Positions 7,792 through 17,268 are shown, counted from the stretch's first letter. The stretch is 64,000 bases of DNA from Lachnospiraceae bacterium (GCA_022794265.1 JAAWEK010000030.1:1-64000); one strand, 5' to 3'. Notes: generated by a model not told the origin, from the letters alone. Translations and numbers: made by a program.

Positions 7792-9769
7792 AATAAGTTA
7801 TAAAAGTTATTGCTGGGTGGTAGGTACAACAAGTTATAGAACGGATAATTTTAATCACAATATTGAAAAACAGCTGGAATTGCTGGATGAATTTTGGCAG
7901 AAAGAAGAAAATACCGGAATCCGATGGACCGGTAATAGCGAACTGCAAAAAAGATATTATGATTTTCTGAAAGAAAAGGCATTTATAACAGGAGAGGCAG
8001 AAAGACCGGATAAAGATGCGAGAGAAAAAACTTCCGGACTGGTGGACATTGGATTACTGGATAGTGACAGGCATTTAACCGAAGCAGGAAAGGAATTGTT
8101 AGGCATTGCCCTATCCAATGATTTTGCGGCAGATAATCCTTTGGAACTGCCAAGGGATAGCTTTGTTTATTTTAAGCAAATGCTGAAAACCTGCAATCGA
8201 ATTGATAAAAATGTTGTTCGGCCCTTTTTGGTATTTTTATATGTGGTGTATAGGACAAAATACCTTACAAACGCAGAATTTACTTATCTGTTACCATTAT
8301 GTGTGAATCCGGAAATTACAGAGTATATTATATCGGAAATATTATCTTCAAGAACCGGCAGTCTGGATTATGAAAAGATTATATTGGATGTATTAATGGG
8401 AATGCCGAATTATCAGAAAGCACTGCAGATGTTACAGACTGAAACCATTACGGAAGATTTAATATGTACCATTGGGTTTAATCGGAAAAGCAAACGATAT
8501 GACAAGCCATATTTTAAAATATATAATTTGTTAAAGAATATTGTATTTCACAATGAAAATTCAGCATTGGAACTTTTAGAAGCCACGAAGAAACTGACAA
8601 ATTCCAAAATAGGTTCCGCATGGAGAAAATATTTCTTTCGGAATACTTCAAGAAGAGTGGTAATCCGGGAAGGAAACGGAATATTTCATGCAGTGCCTAT
8701 TCTGAAATCCCGTACGGAAGAGGAATTTAACAAATACTTTTTTGAAATTATGCATCTGATTAAGGCAAAAGCAACGCTTTCGGATTATTTTGATTTAAAC
8801 CGAAGATATTTTAAGGCTACGGACACCGTTATTTTTCAGGATGATAATGTTTCTTTGGACATACTTCCAAAATGTTATGTAGAAGATATTGCAGATAAGC
8901 TGATGGATATTGCATTTGAAGAAACAGACCTGCTGGAAAAAAACGCAGAATTATGCCGGATTAGTCCGTATTTAAAAATTAACAAAACGATTTTGTATCA
9001 AAAGTTAGGAAGAATTGTGGGAACAGACGTTAAGGATACAGATTCGGCACGAAAGATAATTAGGGATGAACGTTACGCAAGATGGAACCGGCTGATTGAT
9101 GAGAAGTTTCCAAAGGAAGCACTGATTCGATTATTTACATATTTTGAAGAACGAAATGATAGTGAAATCCGGGCAATGGTTACGGATAATGCGGATATTC
9201 CTACAATATTTGAATATGTACTTGGAATTGCATGGTATCTGCTTAGTGAGCGTAAGGGAGATGTGCTGGAATACATGAATCTTTCGCTGGAGGCAGATTT
9301 ATTGCCCAAAACCCATGCCGGCGGAGGAGAGGCAGATATTGTATGGGAATATGATGAGACAGGATGGTATCCAAAGCATACCCTGTTAATAGAAGCCACA
9401 TTGGCGGACGGTTCCAATCAGAGAAGAATGGAGATGGAGCCGGTATCAAGACATTTGGGTGAGCATTGTTTATCACATCCGGAAGAGGAAGCCTATTGTG
9501 TATTTGTAACTACATATCTAAATACGAATGTTATATCGGATTTTAGGGCAAGAAGACATATGGAATATTATAATTCGGATGGAACGGAATATATTACCGG
9601 TATGAAGATACTGCCGATACAGACTTCAGAGCTAAGATCCTTATTAAAATCCGGTGTTGAATATCCGCAGATTTACCAGATGTTAGACAAGGCCTATAAC
9701 AGCAGCGGGACACCGAAAGAATGGTATGAGAAAAATATTGTAATAGAGGCAGGCGATTACAAATGTTAG
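7781..9769 (+). CDS. AlwI-family type II restriction endonuclease
   Basis: A 662-residue protein; ATG 7781 follows GGGAGGG and lies inside the end of the methyltransferase gene, so the two are translationally coupled. The long helical N-terminal part begins with the family-like S-Y-C-W-V-V-G-T-T-S-Y-R-T and Q-L-E-L-L. The PD-(D/E)xK core is near the C-terminus: E-A-D-I-V with D519, then L-L-I-E-A-T with E538. AlwI and its nicking relatives recognise GGATC/GAGTC-type asymmetric sites and cut a few bases downstream. The length is somewhat above AlwI. The actual recognition site cannot be read from the sequence. Confidence 0.85.
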   Translation: MSNEISYKSYCWVVGTTSYRTDNFNHNIEKQLELLDEFWQKEENTGIRWTGNSELQKRYYDFLKEKAFITGEAERPDKDAREKTSGLVDIGLLDSDRHLTEAGKELLGIALSNDFAADNPLELPRDSFVYFKQMLKTCNRIDKNVVRPFLVFLYVVYRTKYLTNAEFTYLLPLCVNPEITEYIISEILSSRTGSLDYEKIILDVLMGMPNYQKALQMLQTETITEDLICTIGFNRKSKRYDKPYFKIYNLLKNIVFHNENSALELLEATKKLTNSKIGSAWRKYFFRNTSRRVVIREGNGIFHAVPILKSRTEEEFNKYFFEIMHLIKAKATLSDYFDLNRRYFKATDTVIFQDDNVSLDILPKCYVEDIADKLMDIAFEETDLLEKNAELCRISPYLKINKTILYQKLGRIVGTDVKDTDSARKIIRDERYARWNRLIDEKFPKEALIRLFTYFEERNDSEIRAMVTDNADIPTIFEYVLGIAWYLLSERKGDVLEYMNLSLEADLLPKTHAGGGEADIVWEYDETGWYPKHTLLIEATLADGSNQRRMEMEPVSRHLGEHCLSHPEEEAYCVFVTTYLNTNVISDFRARRHMEYYNSDGTEYITGMKILPIQTSELRSLLKSGVEYPQIYQMLDKAYNSSGTPKEWYEKNIVIEAGDYKC

Positions 9770-10434
9770 CAATCCTATTGATTGAGATGGAATGGCTGAA
9801 AGAAAACCGTACACTGAATGGTGCCATTCAGAGACAGAAATATTATGAACCGGTAAGAATTGAAGATGGGGTAAATCTCTCAGGGAACGGTATTTTCTTA
9901 AAGAAATGTAGTTATTACCAGTATGGGAATTCCGTCTTATCGGAACAGAAATCTTCTGACAGACTGGATAAACAGTTATATGAAGAAGGTCTGGGAAAAG
10001 CATTTACCGCCACTGATGAGCGGGAGCAGCGATTGGCAGGATTGAGAATAAAAAGAATACAAAAGAACAGAGGTACATTTTATAATATTGAAGATATTAA
10101 TATTCCCTGCATTACAATTTGTGAGGAACCGGAGAATCGATATCGTATCAAATGGTTTGACTCTGGAGAAGGAATGCCAAGGCGTAAGGGAGGCAATGAA
10201 GATTTATATAAAAAAGGCCTGAGATTCGCAGGACAACCAAACAGGTTAAATGAAACGGCATTTGTTCTGGAGGAAGGGAAAGCCGGTTTGTTAAAATATA
10301 ATTATCGATATATGTCATATCATGGACAATGGTATAAATGTTATTATGTATATGCTGTCAATGATAATTTGTCACAGGATATATTTATAAGGACCTATGA
10401 TTTTGAGTATAATCAGATGGCAGATTTGTTTTAA
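9763..10434 (+). CDS. unknown protein encoded with the type IIS restriction system
   Basis: A 223-residue protein whose ATG (9763) overlaps the end of the nuclease gene by seven bases, so it is very probably co-translated. A second in-frame ATG at 9787 is possible. It is soluble and mixed alpha/beta, with no signal peptide. There is a central basic stretch (R-I-K-R-I-Q-K-N-R-G), a glycine-rich motif G-E-G-M-P-R-R-K-G-G-N-E, and a tyrosine-rich C-terminal part (Y-N-Y-R-Y, W-Y-K-C-Y-Y-V-Y). I do not recognise the family. Position suggests an accessory or control role in the restriction system, but there is no recognisable helix-turn-helix of a C-protein. Confidence 0.7.
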   Translation: MLAILLIEMEWLKENRTLNGAIQRQKYYEPVRIEDGVNLSGNGIFLKKCSYYQYGNSVLSEQKSSDRLDKQLYEEGLGKAFTATDEREQRLAGLRIKRIQKNRGTFYNIEDINIPCITICEEPENRYRIKWFDSGEGMPRRKGGNEDLYKKGLRFAGQPNRLNETAFVLEEGKAGLLKYNYRYMSYHGQWYKCYYVYAVNDNLSQDIFIRTYDFEYNQMADLF

Positions 10435-10452
10435 AAGTTAGGAGGATTATTA

Positions 10453-11313
10453 ATGGAAGCTTATTACAGTGATGGCAGAGGTCGTTATGGCACAGGAGAA
10501 AGTTATGATTATTTTTGGCAATATGAAGATGAAACGATGGAGATATGTACAAGTTTAGATGGTTTATGGACTTACATAGAGACGGATGATGGAATATCCC
10601 TTTTGCGTTACAATGGCAATCAGACACATATTGATATTCCGGCTGCTGTAGATGGTAAAAAAACGGTTGCGCTGGAATGTACATTTGATGGTTTTTATGA
10701 ATTGAAAAGTGTAACGGTTCCGGAAGGAATTATTACACTTTCCGGAGGCTTTTATGGCTGTGAAGGATTAGAGATAGTGTCGCTTCCACAGAGTATCAGG
10801 GATTTGGAACATGCGTTTGATTGCTGTTATTCTTTGAAAAATCTTGTGATTCCACCTCATGTAAAGTATTTTGACTATGCCTTTTCGGGGACCAGAATTG
10901 AGACTATGGAATTTCCCGAAGGAGCAGAAGATATCTCCCATTCTTTTATAGATTCCCATCTGAAATCTGTTTTTATTCCGAAAAGTGTAACTACGTTATA
11001 TGAAGCATTTAAGGGTTGCGAGGATCTTGAACATGTGGTTATTGAGGAGGGAGTTAGATCAATTGATGATTATGCATTTTATCATTGTCTTTCTCTTCAG
11101 GAATTAATGATTCCGGAAAGTGTTGTTCAATTTGGAAAAAGAAGTGTTGGTTATATGGAAATTCGTGAGTATCTTCATCCGGATAAATCTGCATACAGGA
11201 TGAAAGGTGAGCAGATTATTCCGGGCTTTAAGATAAGAGGGATTCCGGGTTCTGCAGCGGAGAGATATGCAAAGGATAATGGGATAATGTTTGCAGAGGT
11301 GACAGATAAATGA
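10453..11313 (+). CDS. cytoplasmic BspA-type leucine-rich-repeat protein
   Basis: A 286-residue protein after AGGAGG. From about residue 45 it consists of LRR_5 (BspA-type) units with the recurring F-x-G-C-x-x-L-x-x-V-x-I-P-x-S pattern, for example F-Y-G-C-E-G-L-E-I-V-S-L-P and F-Y-H-C-L-S-L-Q-E-L-M-I-P. A capping segment ends in A-A-E-R-Y-A-K-D-N-G, typical for the family. Most BspA proteins are secreted; this one has no signal peptide, so it probably acts inside the cell as a protein-binding scaffold. It lies 18 bases behind the unknown restriction-linked gene and its TGA overlaps the next start (ATGA), placing it within the same operon. Confidence 0.85.
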   Translation: MEAYYSDGRGRYGTGESYDYFWQYEDETMEICTSLDGLWTYIETDDGISLLRYNGNQTHIDIPAAVDGKKTVALECTFDGFYELKSVTVPEGIITLSGGFYGCEGLEIVSLPQSIRDLEHAFDCCYSLKNLVIPPHVKYFDYAFSGTRIETMEFPEGAEDISHSFIDSHLKSVFIPKSVTTLYEAFKGCEDLEHVVIEEGVRSIDDYAFYHCLSLQELMIPESVVQFGKRSVGYMEIREYLHPDKSAYRMKGEQIIPGFKIRGIPGSAAERYAKDNGIMFAEVTDK

Positions 11314-12230
11314 TAGTAAGTGCAAGCCGCAGAACAGATATACCGTGTTATTATTCGGAATGGTTTTATAATCGTATAAAAGAAGGTTTTTTATATGTTC
11401 GGAACCCCATGAATTTTCATCAGGTAAGCAGAATTGATTTGTCTCCCGAAATCGTTGACTGTATCGTATTTTGGACGAAAAATCCAAAACCGATGATGAG
11501 CCGGCTGGAGGAACTGGGTGAATATAAATATTACTTTCAGTTTACACTTACCGGATACGGACGGGATATTGAACCTTATGTTCCTCATAAAAAGAAGGAA
11601 ATGATTCCGGTGTTTCGGGAATTATCTCATCGCATAGGAAGCAGTGGTGTTATCTGGAGATATGATCCGATTTTATTTAATGATATTTATACGGAAGAAT
11701 ATCATATTAAAGCTTTTGCACAGATTGCCGGGGCGTTGAAGGGATATACGAAAAAATGCGTTATTAGTTTTGTGGATATTTATTCAAAGAATAAAAGGAA
11801 TATGACAGATTTGAAAATAAATGAGAAAAATCCTATCGAACTGGCAGCTTTTGCAGGGAAATTAAGTGAAATTTCACATCAACATGGGATACAGATTGCA
11901 ACATGTGCAGAAAACATTGATTTGCAACAGTATGGCATTGAACATAATTGCTGTATTGATAAGTCTTTGATAGAAGAGATAACAGGATGTAAAATACAGG
12001 CAGTGAAAGACAAAAATCAGCGAAAGGAATGTGGTTGTATAGAAAGTGTTGAAATTGGAACTTATGATTCATGTAAAAATGGCTGCAGGTATTGTTATGC
12101 AAATTACAGTAGTAAACTTGTTAAAAAAAACAGTGATAGTTATGATGAGGATTCACCATTGCTCTGTGGAAAAGTTACAGAAGGAGATAAAATTACTGAG
12201 CGAAAATTAAAATTATTCAGAATCCTTTAA
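11310..12230 (+). CDS. DUF1848 protein with a radical-SAM-like C-terminal cysteine cluster
   Basis: A 306-residue protein beginning I-V-S-A-S-R-R-T-D-I-P, the signature start of DUF1848. It continues with V-F-W-T-K-N-P and an F-T-L-T-G-Y-G segment in a TIM-barrel-like pattern. The C-terminus has cysteines in the order C-x-C, then C-x-x-x-C-x-x-C in the context S-C-K-N-G-C-R-Y-C-Y-A-N. This looks like a permuted iron-sulfur site related to radical SAM enzymes. The family's reaction is not known to me. Start and stop overlap the LRR gene (ATGA), so it closes the five-gene restriction operon. Why a predicted Fe-S enzyme is coupled to a restriction system is open; nucleic-acid modification is only a guess. 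Confidence 0.85.
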   Translation: MIVSASRRTDIPCYYSEWFYNRIKEGFLYVRNPMNFHQVSRIDLSPEIVDCIVFWTKNPKPMMSRLEELGEYKYYFQFTLTGYGRDIEPYVPHKKKEMIPVFRELSHRIGSSGVIWRYDPILFNDIYTEEYHIKAFAQIAGALKGYTKKCVISFVDIYSKNKRNMTDLKINEKNPIELAAFAGKLSEISHQHGIQIATCAENIDLQQYGIEHNCCIDKSLIEEITGCKIQAVKDKNQRKECGCIESVEIGTYDSCKNGCRYCYANYSSKLVKKNSDSYDEDSPLLCGKVTEGDKITERKLKLFRIL

Positions 12231-12262
12231 CACAGTAGTGGTATAGAAAAATACTGTATAGG

Positions 12263-12291
12263 TTTCAATTAATACAATTTTCTGTTATAAT
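12263..12291 (+). promoter_or_regulatory. predicted promoter of the ankyrin/SUFU pair
   Basis: TTTCAA (12263-12268), a 17-base spacer and a perfect TATAAT (12286-12291), about 30 bases upstream of the ankyrin start. The -35 element is weak. Confidence 0.45.
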
Positions 12292-12323
12292 TAAAAAAAT
12301 ATAACTATAGCGAGGTGTAAACA

Positions 12324-14810
12324 ATGACAGACGAAAAAGAACTGACTGATTTGATGACAAAAACCGTAGAAGCATATTTCAGAGATGATACAGCGGAAGG
12401 AAACCGCTATGCAAAAGAACTTTTGCATAAACTGGATTTTACGGAATTAAGAGATCAAAATATTATGTATCAGGTGCTTGGACACGCCCTTGTGAAACAT
12501 GATGAACTGTGTGTTCTGGATGAATTAAAAGATGCGGGATTTGATTTTGGCATGAAACTGGCAAATGGGTCGACGCTGGCTGCTTTCTTTTCCAAATATC
12601 CGAAATTTAATACGGACAACAGGGTTTATAAGAAAATGGAAGAACTGGGCGGAGATTCTGTTGCAGGAACTATTGCGGCAGAGAGGCTGCTGAAACTGAT
12701 GGCAGACAATTTAACCCATTATAATCTGTGGTGGGAAAAAGAACAAATGTTTTCAGACCCACAGTGCAGAGTTGCTTCGGAAGAATTAAATGAAGCAGTT
12801 CTGGCAAACAGCGGGAATATTACAAAAGAGTCGGCAGAATTAACGGATAAAATGGGATTAACAGTGCTGCATCATCTGGTATGGCATAATTATCCGGAAG
12901 CCGTAGAGGTTTTACTGAAAAACGGAGTAAATCCGGATGTCCGTGGAGGAATGGGAGCAGCAGGCCAGGCGGCGGAAACGTATCTGGACATAACACCGCT
13001 TCATCTGGCATGTTATATGGGGAACTATAAAATGGCAAAGCTGCTGACCGATTATGGGGCAGATACCACGCTTTGTGATAAGCAGGGCAGAAACGCTTAT
13101 CATTATCTTGCCTGTATGTTTTATGAGAATATAAAGAATAACTGGACCGGACAGAGGGAGAGCATAAAGCAGAGACAGGAGATTTTCTCTCTGCTACAAT
13201 GTGATATAAATGCACGGGATAACGAAGGTTTGTCTCCGCTTCTGCAGCTTCTCAGGAACAGAAACAGCCTGCTTTCCATGAATCTGATGCAGAAATTTAT
13301 AGATCAGGGAGCGGATCTGAATGTAGTGGACAGCAACGGCAATACGGCGCTTATGACAGCGGCATTGTATAATCAGATAACGGCTGCCGTCCGTCTGATA
13401 AAGAATAAATGTGAGTTAAATCTCCAAAATAATGAAGGGGATACCGCACTACATATATCGGTAAGGGAGGGGGATTTTGAAATATCCTATATGCTGGTGG
13501 ATGCCGGAGCAGATTGTCAGATTGCAAATAACAGTGGCGAAACAGCGGCTGAAATGATTGAAAACGGATACCGGGAGGAATTAAAGAACCGTATTGGAAA
13601 AAAACGCTCTCCGGCGCCGAAAGAACTTATCCGTATCATTGAAACGGCATTTTTCCAATGCGGGTCTTCAGAAAAAGATAATCTGGAATTCGCTCTTTAT
13701 CTGGCAGAAAAATTATTAAGGGAGATTGATGAGGACGATGATGATGAACTGGCATATATCATCGAAATCCTTCATGGCGCATTAAGAGAAGACGAGGAAT
13801 GCCGGATACTGGATTATATCGAAAAAGCCGGATTTACTTTTGATATGGAGATTTGTTATCAGCGAAGCATTATCAATATAAGGGATTATTGTCTGAAACA
13901 TTCATATGAATCCAGGGTTGTAAAGAAGCTTTTGGATTTGGGAACGGATATGAATTGTGCGATAATAAAAGGAAAAACACCTGCGAATATAGTTGCGGGC
14001 TTAGGGAAACGTCATACCTTTTTTGGTGGTGAAGATGAAGAATATTATGCGGAATCTGCCAGATTCTTTGACCGTGAATCCATGGAAGCACTGGATGACG
14101 AAGGAATTGCTGCGGTTCACCAGGCGGCAAGAAATGACCATATAGAGATGATGAAGGTCATGCTTGAAAAAGGCGTTAATATTAATCTTACGGAGGATGC
14201 TCCCCAGGAAATCGGTACAACCCCTCTTCATATTGCATGTATTCACGGCAATACGAGAATGGTGAAACTGCTGATGGATTCCGGAGCAGATGATTCCTTG
14301 AAAACATCTTCAGGAGAAACTCCGGCGCATTTTGTGGTACAGATGAAACAACGTTACAAAGAATTGAAACCGGAAGTACGGGCTGAAATGCTGCAGGCAT
14401 TATCAGATATAGATACACCAAGAAACGACGGAAAAACACCGATTATTCTTTTGCAGTCCATGGATTACAGTATTGTATGTGATCTTACATTACTGCTGAT
14501 TGAACGGGATGTGGATTTAAATCGTGCGGATAATAACGGAAATACCGTACTTCTGGCACATACATACAATATATGTAATAAAGATATTGTGAAAGAACTG
14601 ATTCGGGCAGGAGCAGACGTAAATGCCAAAAATAATGCCGGAGATACGGCATTGCATTATGCGCTTAGAAACGGAAACAGTGATGTGGCACGGTTTCTTA
14701 TTAAAAAGGGCGCAGATTATAATGTTGCCAATAACAGGGGTGAAATACCAATGGAGATAGCAGCATCCAAGGGATATGAAACGGTGCTTGCACTTATGAT
14801 TGAGGATTAA
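12324..14810 (+). CDS. giant ankyrin-repeat protein
   Basis: An 828-residue protein after GCGAGGTG. The N-terminal 150 residues are helical and acidic. Ankyrin repeats follow in two blocks, about residues 165-425 and 590-828, with the canonical T-P-L-H-L-A-C-x-x-G-N and L-L-x-x-G-A-D motifs. The stretch between (about 430-585) repeats the architecture of the N-terminus (compare the E-L-I-R-I-I-E and E-D-D-D-D-E-L segments), suggesting an internal duplication of the whole unit. No signal peptide, so a cytoplasmic binding scaffold is expected. It is followed after 15 bases by a suppressor-of-fused domain gene. It sits between two defence systems but no defence role is demonstrated. Confidence 0.85.
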   Translation: MTDEKELTDLMTKTVEAYFRDDTAEGNRYAKELLHKLDFTELRDQNIMYQVLGHALVKHDELCVLDELKDAGFDFGMKLANGSTLAAFFSKYPKFNTDNRVYKKMEELGGDSVAGTIAAERLLKLMADNLTHYNLWWEKEQMFSDPQCRVASEELNEAVLANSGNITKESAELTDKMGLTVLHHLVWHNYPEAVEVLLKNGVNPDVRGGMGAAGQAAETYLDITPLHLACYMGNYKMAKLLTDYGADTTLCDKQGRNAYHYLACMFYENIKNNWTGQRESIKQRQEIFSLLQCDINARDNEGLSPLLQLLRNRNSLLSMNLMQKFIDQGADLNVVDSNGNTALMTAALYNQITAAVRLIKNKCELNLQNNEGDTALHISVREGDFEISYMLVDAGADCQIANNSGETAAEMIENGYREELKNRIGKKRSPAPKELIRIIETAFFQCGSSEKDNLEFALYLAEKLLREIDEDDDDELAYIIEILHGALREDEECRILDYIEKAGFTFDMEICYQRSIINIRDYCLKHSYESRVVKKLLDLGTDMNCAIIKGKTPANIVAGLGKRHTFFGGEDEEYYAESARFFDRESMEALDDEGIAAVHQAARNDHIEMMKVMLEKGVNINLTEDAPQEIGTTPLHIACIHGNTRMVKLLMDSGADDSLKTSSGETPAHFVVQMKQRYKELKPEVRAEMLQALSDIDTPRNDGKTPIILLQSMDYSIVCDLTLLLIERDVDLNRADNNGNTVLLAHTYNICNKDIVKELIRAGADVNAKNNAGDTALHYALRNGNSDVARFLIKKGADYNVANNRGEIPMEIAASKGYETVLALMIED

Positions 14811-14825
14811 TGGAGGGAACTGAAA

Positions 14826-15908
14826 ATGTCGGATTCAAATATTATATTGGAAAGCAGTTCGCCGGTTTGCGACATTCAGGCTTTTGTAGAGGAAAGTGAA
14901 AAGTGTTATTATTTTTATTTGTGGATTCATCCGGGCAGCGAAGAGGCATACATAAAAAGCTGCTGGATATGTAACGCAGCTGCGGCGCCGGAAGAAATCG
15001 ATACGGAAGCTATGAAAGAAGGTATTGCACCTGCCATGCCGGAAAAATATATTTCTCATGCAGCCTGGGGAATCCGGTTGAATCCGGAGGAATTGTCAAT
15101 TGTGTGGTTTGAAGAAGGTGATGCGGCAGCGCTTTTTGAAAGAGACCGGTTGCTTTGTGTTATTCCGGGTTGGAGCGGATATAAGGATTTTAACGGATAT
15201 TCCAGATATGCGGTGGGAATGACCCCATATGCATGGGAATTGACAGAGGCAGAGGAGGTTCTTCTGAAACGGGCAGAAAAAAGCCGGGAATTCTGGAATT
15301 ATTTTGAAGGCGAATATTGGGAGAATGTACAACAGGCGCATATTCAGGCATTGGAAGCTTTTTTCGGCACCTATGAGAAATATTTTGCAATTGATGGAGA
15401 AACTTTTCCGCCAAAGGCATTAGTGACCGGACAGAAAGAAGGTGTCTGCTATGGAATTACTGCAGGAGTCAGTTTAATTCCAATGCCGCAGATAGAACAG
15501 TATTATGAGGAAGAGTATTCTGATTTCAGAAGAATAGAGATTGGATTTGCCGCATCTGAATCAGAACAGGATATCTGTATGAAAATGTATTCGTTTATTT
15601 CTGCTATTTCTGCCTTCCCATGGAATGAAATCAGCTTTCTGGGACATGGTCACACAATCCCATGCACTGTGATTGATGGATTTAGCGCCGTGTGGCTTTT
15701 GAATTCACGTCTGATTCCTGAGATAGCAGCTCCGGTTTATATGGATTTTATGGGAGATAAAATCAATCTGCTTTGGGTGGTTCCACTAAAACAGGAGGAA
15801 TATGAAACAGTCCGGGAACTGGGCTCGGAGGAAGTGCTGAATCGGATGGGAGAGGATGTAAAGAGGATACATATCTTTGATGGACAGGGGAAGTTTGAGA
15901 GATTATAG
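14826..15908 (+). CDS. suppressor-of-fused (SUFU)-domain protein
   Basis: A 360-residue acidic soluble protein after GGAGGG. The C-terminal half has the bacterial SUFU layout: a strand-rich segment, W-L-L-N-S-R-L-I-P, and the closing L-L-W-V-V-P-L-K-Q-E-E-Y-E-x-x-x-E-L-G-S-E-E. Bacterial SUFU proteins are widely predicted to be immunity proteins of polymorphic toxin systems. It is coupled to the large ankyrin gene, another common immunity-locus component. No toxin gene is visible next to it, so it may be an orphan immunity locus or serve in a different protein-binding role. The N-terminal 100 residues are not recognised. Confidence 0.65.
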   Translation: MSDSNIILESSSPVCDIQAFVEESEKCYYFYLWIHPGSEEAYIKSCWICNAAAAPEEIDTEAMKEGIAPAMPEKYISHAAWGIRLNPEELSIVWFEEGDAAALFERDRLLCVIPGWSGYKDFNGYSRYAVGMTPYAWELTEAEEVLLKRAEKSREFWNYFEGEYWENVQQAHIQALEAFFGTYEKYFAIDGETFPPKALVTGQKEGVCYGITAGVSLIPMPQIEQYYEEEYSDFRRIEIGFAASESEQDICMKMYSFISAISAFPWNEISFLGHGHTIPCTVIDGFSAVWLLNSRLIPEIAAPVYMDFMGDKINLLWVVPLKQEEYETVRELGSEEVLNRMGEDVKRIHIFDGQGKFERL

Positions 15909-15923
15909 GACCGAATCAAAGGC

Positions 15924-15952
15924 TTGTTTGTTGAATTTTTTTGTAGTATAAT
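15924..15952 (+). promoter_or_regulatory. predicted promoter of the Septu pair
   Basis: TTGTTT (15924-15929), a 17-base spacer and TATAAT (15947-15952). It lies between the SUFU gene and ptuA. Confidence 0.5.
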
Positions 15953-16017
15953 GAGTAATAAAAATAAGATATAAAAACGTATGATTTCAACATCAATACG
16001 GATTGTTTGGAGGGAAC

Positions 16018-17268
16018 ATGGACAACGTATTTATAACAGATATTTTGATAAAAAATGTGAGACATTTGAGGAATGTACAGATTCCTTTATCAAAAGAAAA
16101 AATAAAACACTTAATGATTACCGGAAAAAATGGAAGCGGGAAAACCAGTGTGTTAAAAGCGTTGTCCATTTATTTGAATTCTATAGCAACAACAACTGAT
16201 CTTCGGCAGGATAAAGAAAGTCTGGAAAGGGATATAAATAATCTGGCCAGAGCAAAAAAAAATCAAGAAGAGTTATATAAAATTATTGAAATTGAAAAAC
16301 GAATGGAATATTGGAAAAATGAGATAGAAAAGATAACTCAGGGAATTTGTTTGAAATTTAATTGCCATGAAAACACTATTCATAACAAATTTGAAGAGGG
16401 ACGGTTTATTATTGCTTATTATCAGGACGAGAGAGTGTTTCAGGCAGATAATCCCAAACATGTTGAAAAGATTGAGTTGAAAAATAATTATACAATCAAA
16501 GAAATGCCAAGACAAAATTTTGTGAAGTATTTATTGGATTTAAAAATGACGGAAGCATTGGCAATTTCCGGCGGGAAAAAAGAAAAAGCACAGAAGATTG
16601 AAAAATGGTTTGCTCAATTTGAAGGTTTATTGCAAAAAATATTTGATGATGCTGCTTTAAAATTAGAGTTTGATGAAGATACATTCCGCTTTAGCATACA
16701 GGAAACGGGAAGGGAGGTTTTTGATTTTAATACGCTTTCCAGCGGGTATGCGGCAGTGCTGGATATTGTGGTAGATATCATTATGCGTATGGAAAAAAGA
16801 ACCAACAAGACGTTTCAATTTGATATGCCCGGAATTGTTCTGATTGATGAAATTGAAACACATCTTCATTTAGAACTTCAGAAAAACATTATGAAGTTAT
16901 TAACTACAATATTTCCAAATATTCAGTTTATTGTATCAACACATTCACCTTTTATATTAAACAGTTTAGATAATGTAATTATTTATGACCTGGAGAATCA
17001 TCTTTTGGTTGAAAACGGACTATCTGATGTACCATATGACGGAATTGTGGAAGGTTATTTTAGGGCGGATAAAATGTCAGATATATTGAGAGACAAATTT
17101 GAGAGATATAAAGAATTGGTACAGAAAGAAATTCTAACGGACAATGATTTTGAAGAGATAGCTAAATTGGAAATGTTTTTAAACGAGATTCCAGATTATC
17201 TTGCACTGGGGATTACCACCGAATATCAAAGAATAAAGTTACAGTTTGAAAAGAGGGAGGATATTTAA
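16018..17268 (+). CDS. ptuA: Septu-like AAA/SMC-type ATPase PtuA
   Basis: A 416-residue protein; ATG 16018 is chosen because GGAGGG sits just before it (an upstream TTG at 16003 lacks one). Walker A G-K-N-G-S-G-K-T lies near residue 35 and a helical insertion spans about 60-110. A signature-like L-S-S-G-Y-A-A-V-L lies near 240, Walker B V-L-I-D-E-I-E-T-H-L-H near 277, and the switch S-T-H-S-P-F-I-L near 310. This is the OLD/RecF-like ATPase architecture of PtuA. The stop overlaps the start of an HNH nuclease gene, the defining gene pair of Septu anti-phage defence, in which the ATPase and nuclease form a complex. Retron- or Zorya-associated relatives look similar, but no reverse transcriptase is adjacent. 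Confidence 0.85.
   Translation: MDNVFITDILIKNVRHLRNVQIPLSKEKIKHLMITGKNGSGKTSVLKALSIYLNSIATTTDLRQDKESLERDINNLARAKKNQEELYKIIEIEKRMEYWKNEIEKITQGICLKFNCHENTIHNKFEEGRFIIAYYQDERVFQADNPKHVEKIELKNNYTIKEMPRQNFVKYLLDLKMTEALAISGGKKEKAQKIEKWFAQFEGLLQKIFDDAALKLEFDEDTFRFSIQETGREVFDFNTLSSGYAAVLDIVVDIIMRMEKRTNKTFQFDMPGIVLIDEIETHLHLELQKNIMKLLTTIFPNIQFIVSTHSPFILNSLDNVIIYDLENHLLVENGLSDVPYDGIVEGYFRADKMSDILRDKFERYKELVQKEILTDNDFEEIAKLEMFLNEIPDYLALGITTEYQRIKLQFEKREDI

Noticed and set aside
7427-7948. Minus-strand open frame of 173 codons across the methyltransferase/nuclease junction
   Set aside because: It lies fully antisense to two genes with clear motifs and has no ribosome site.
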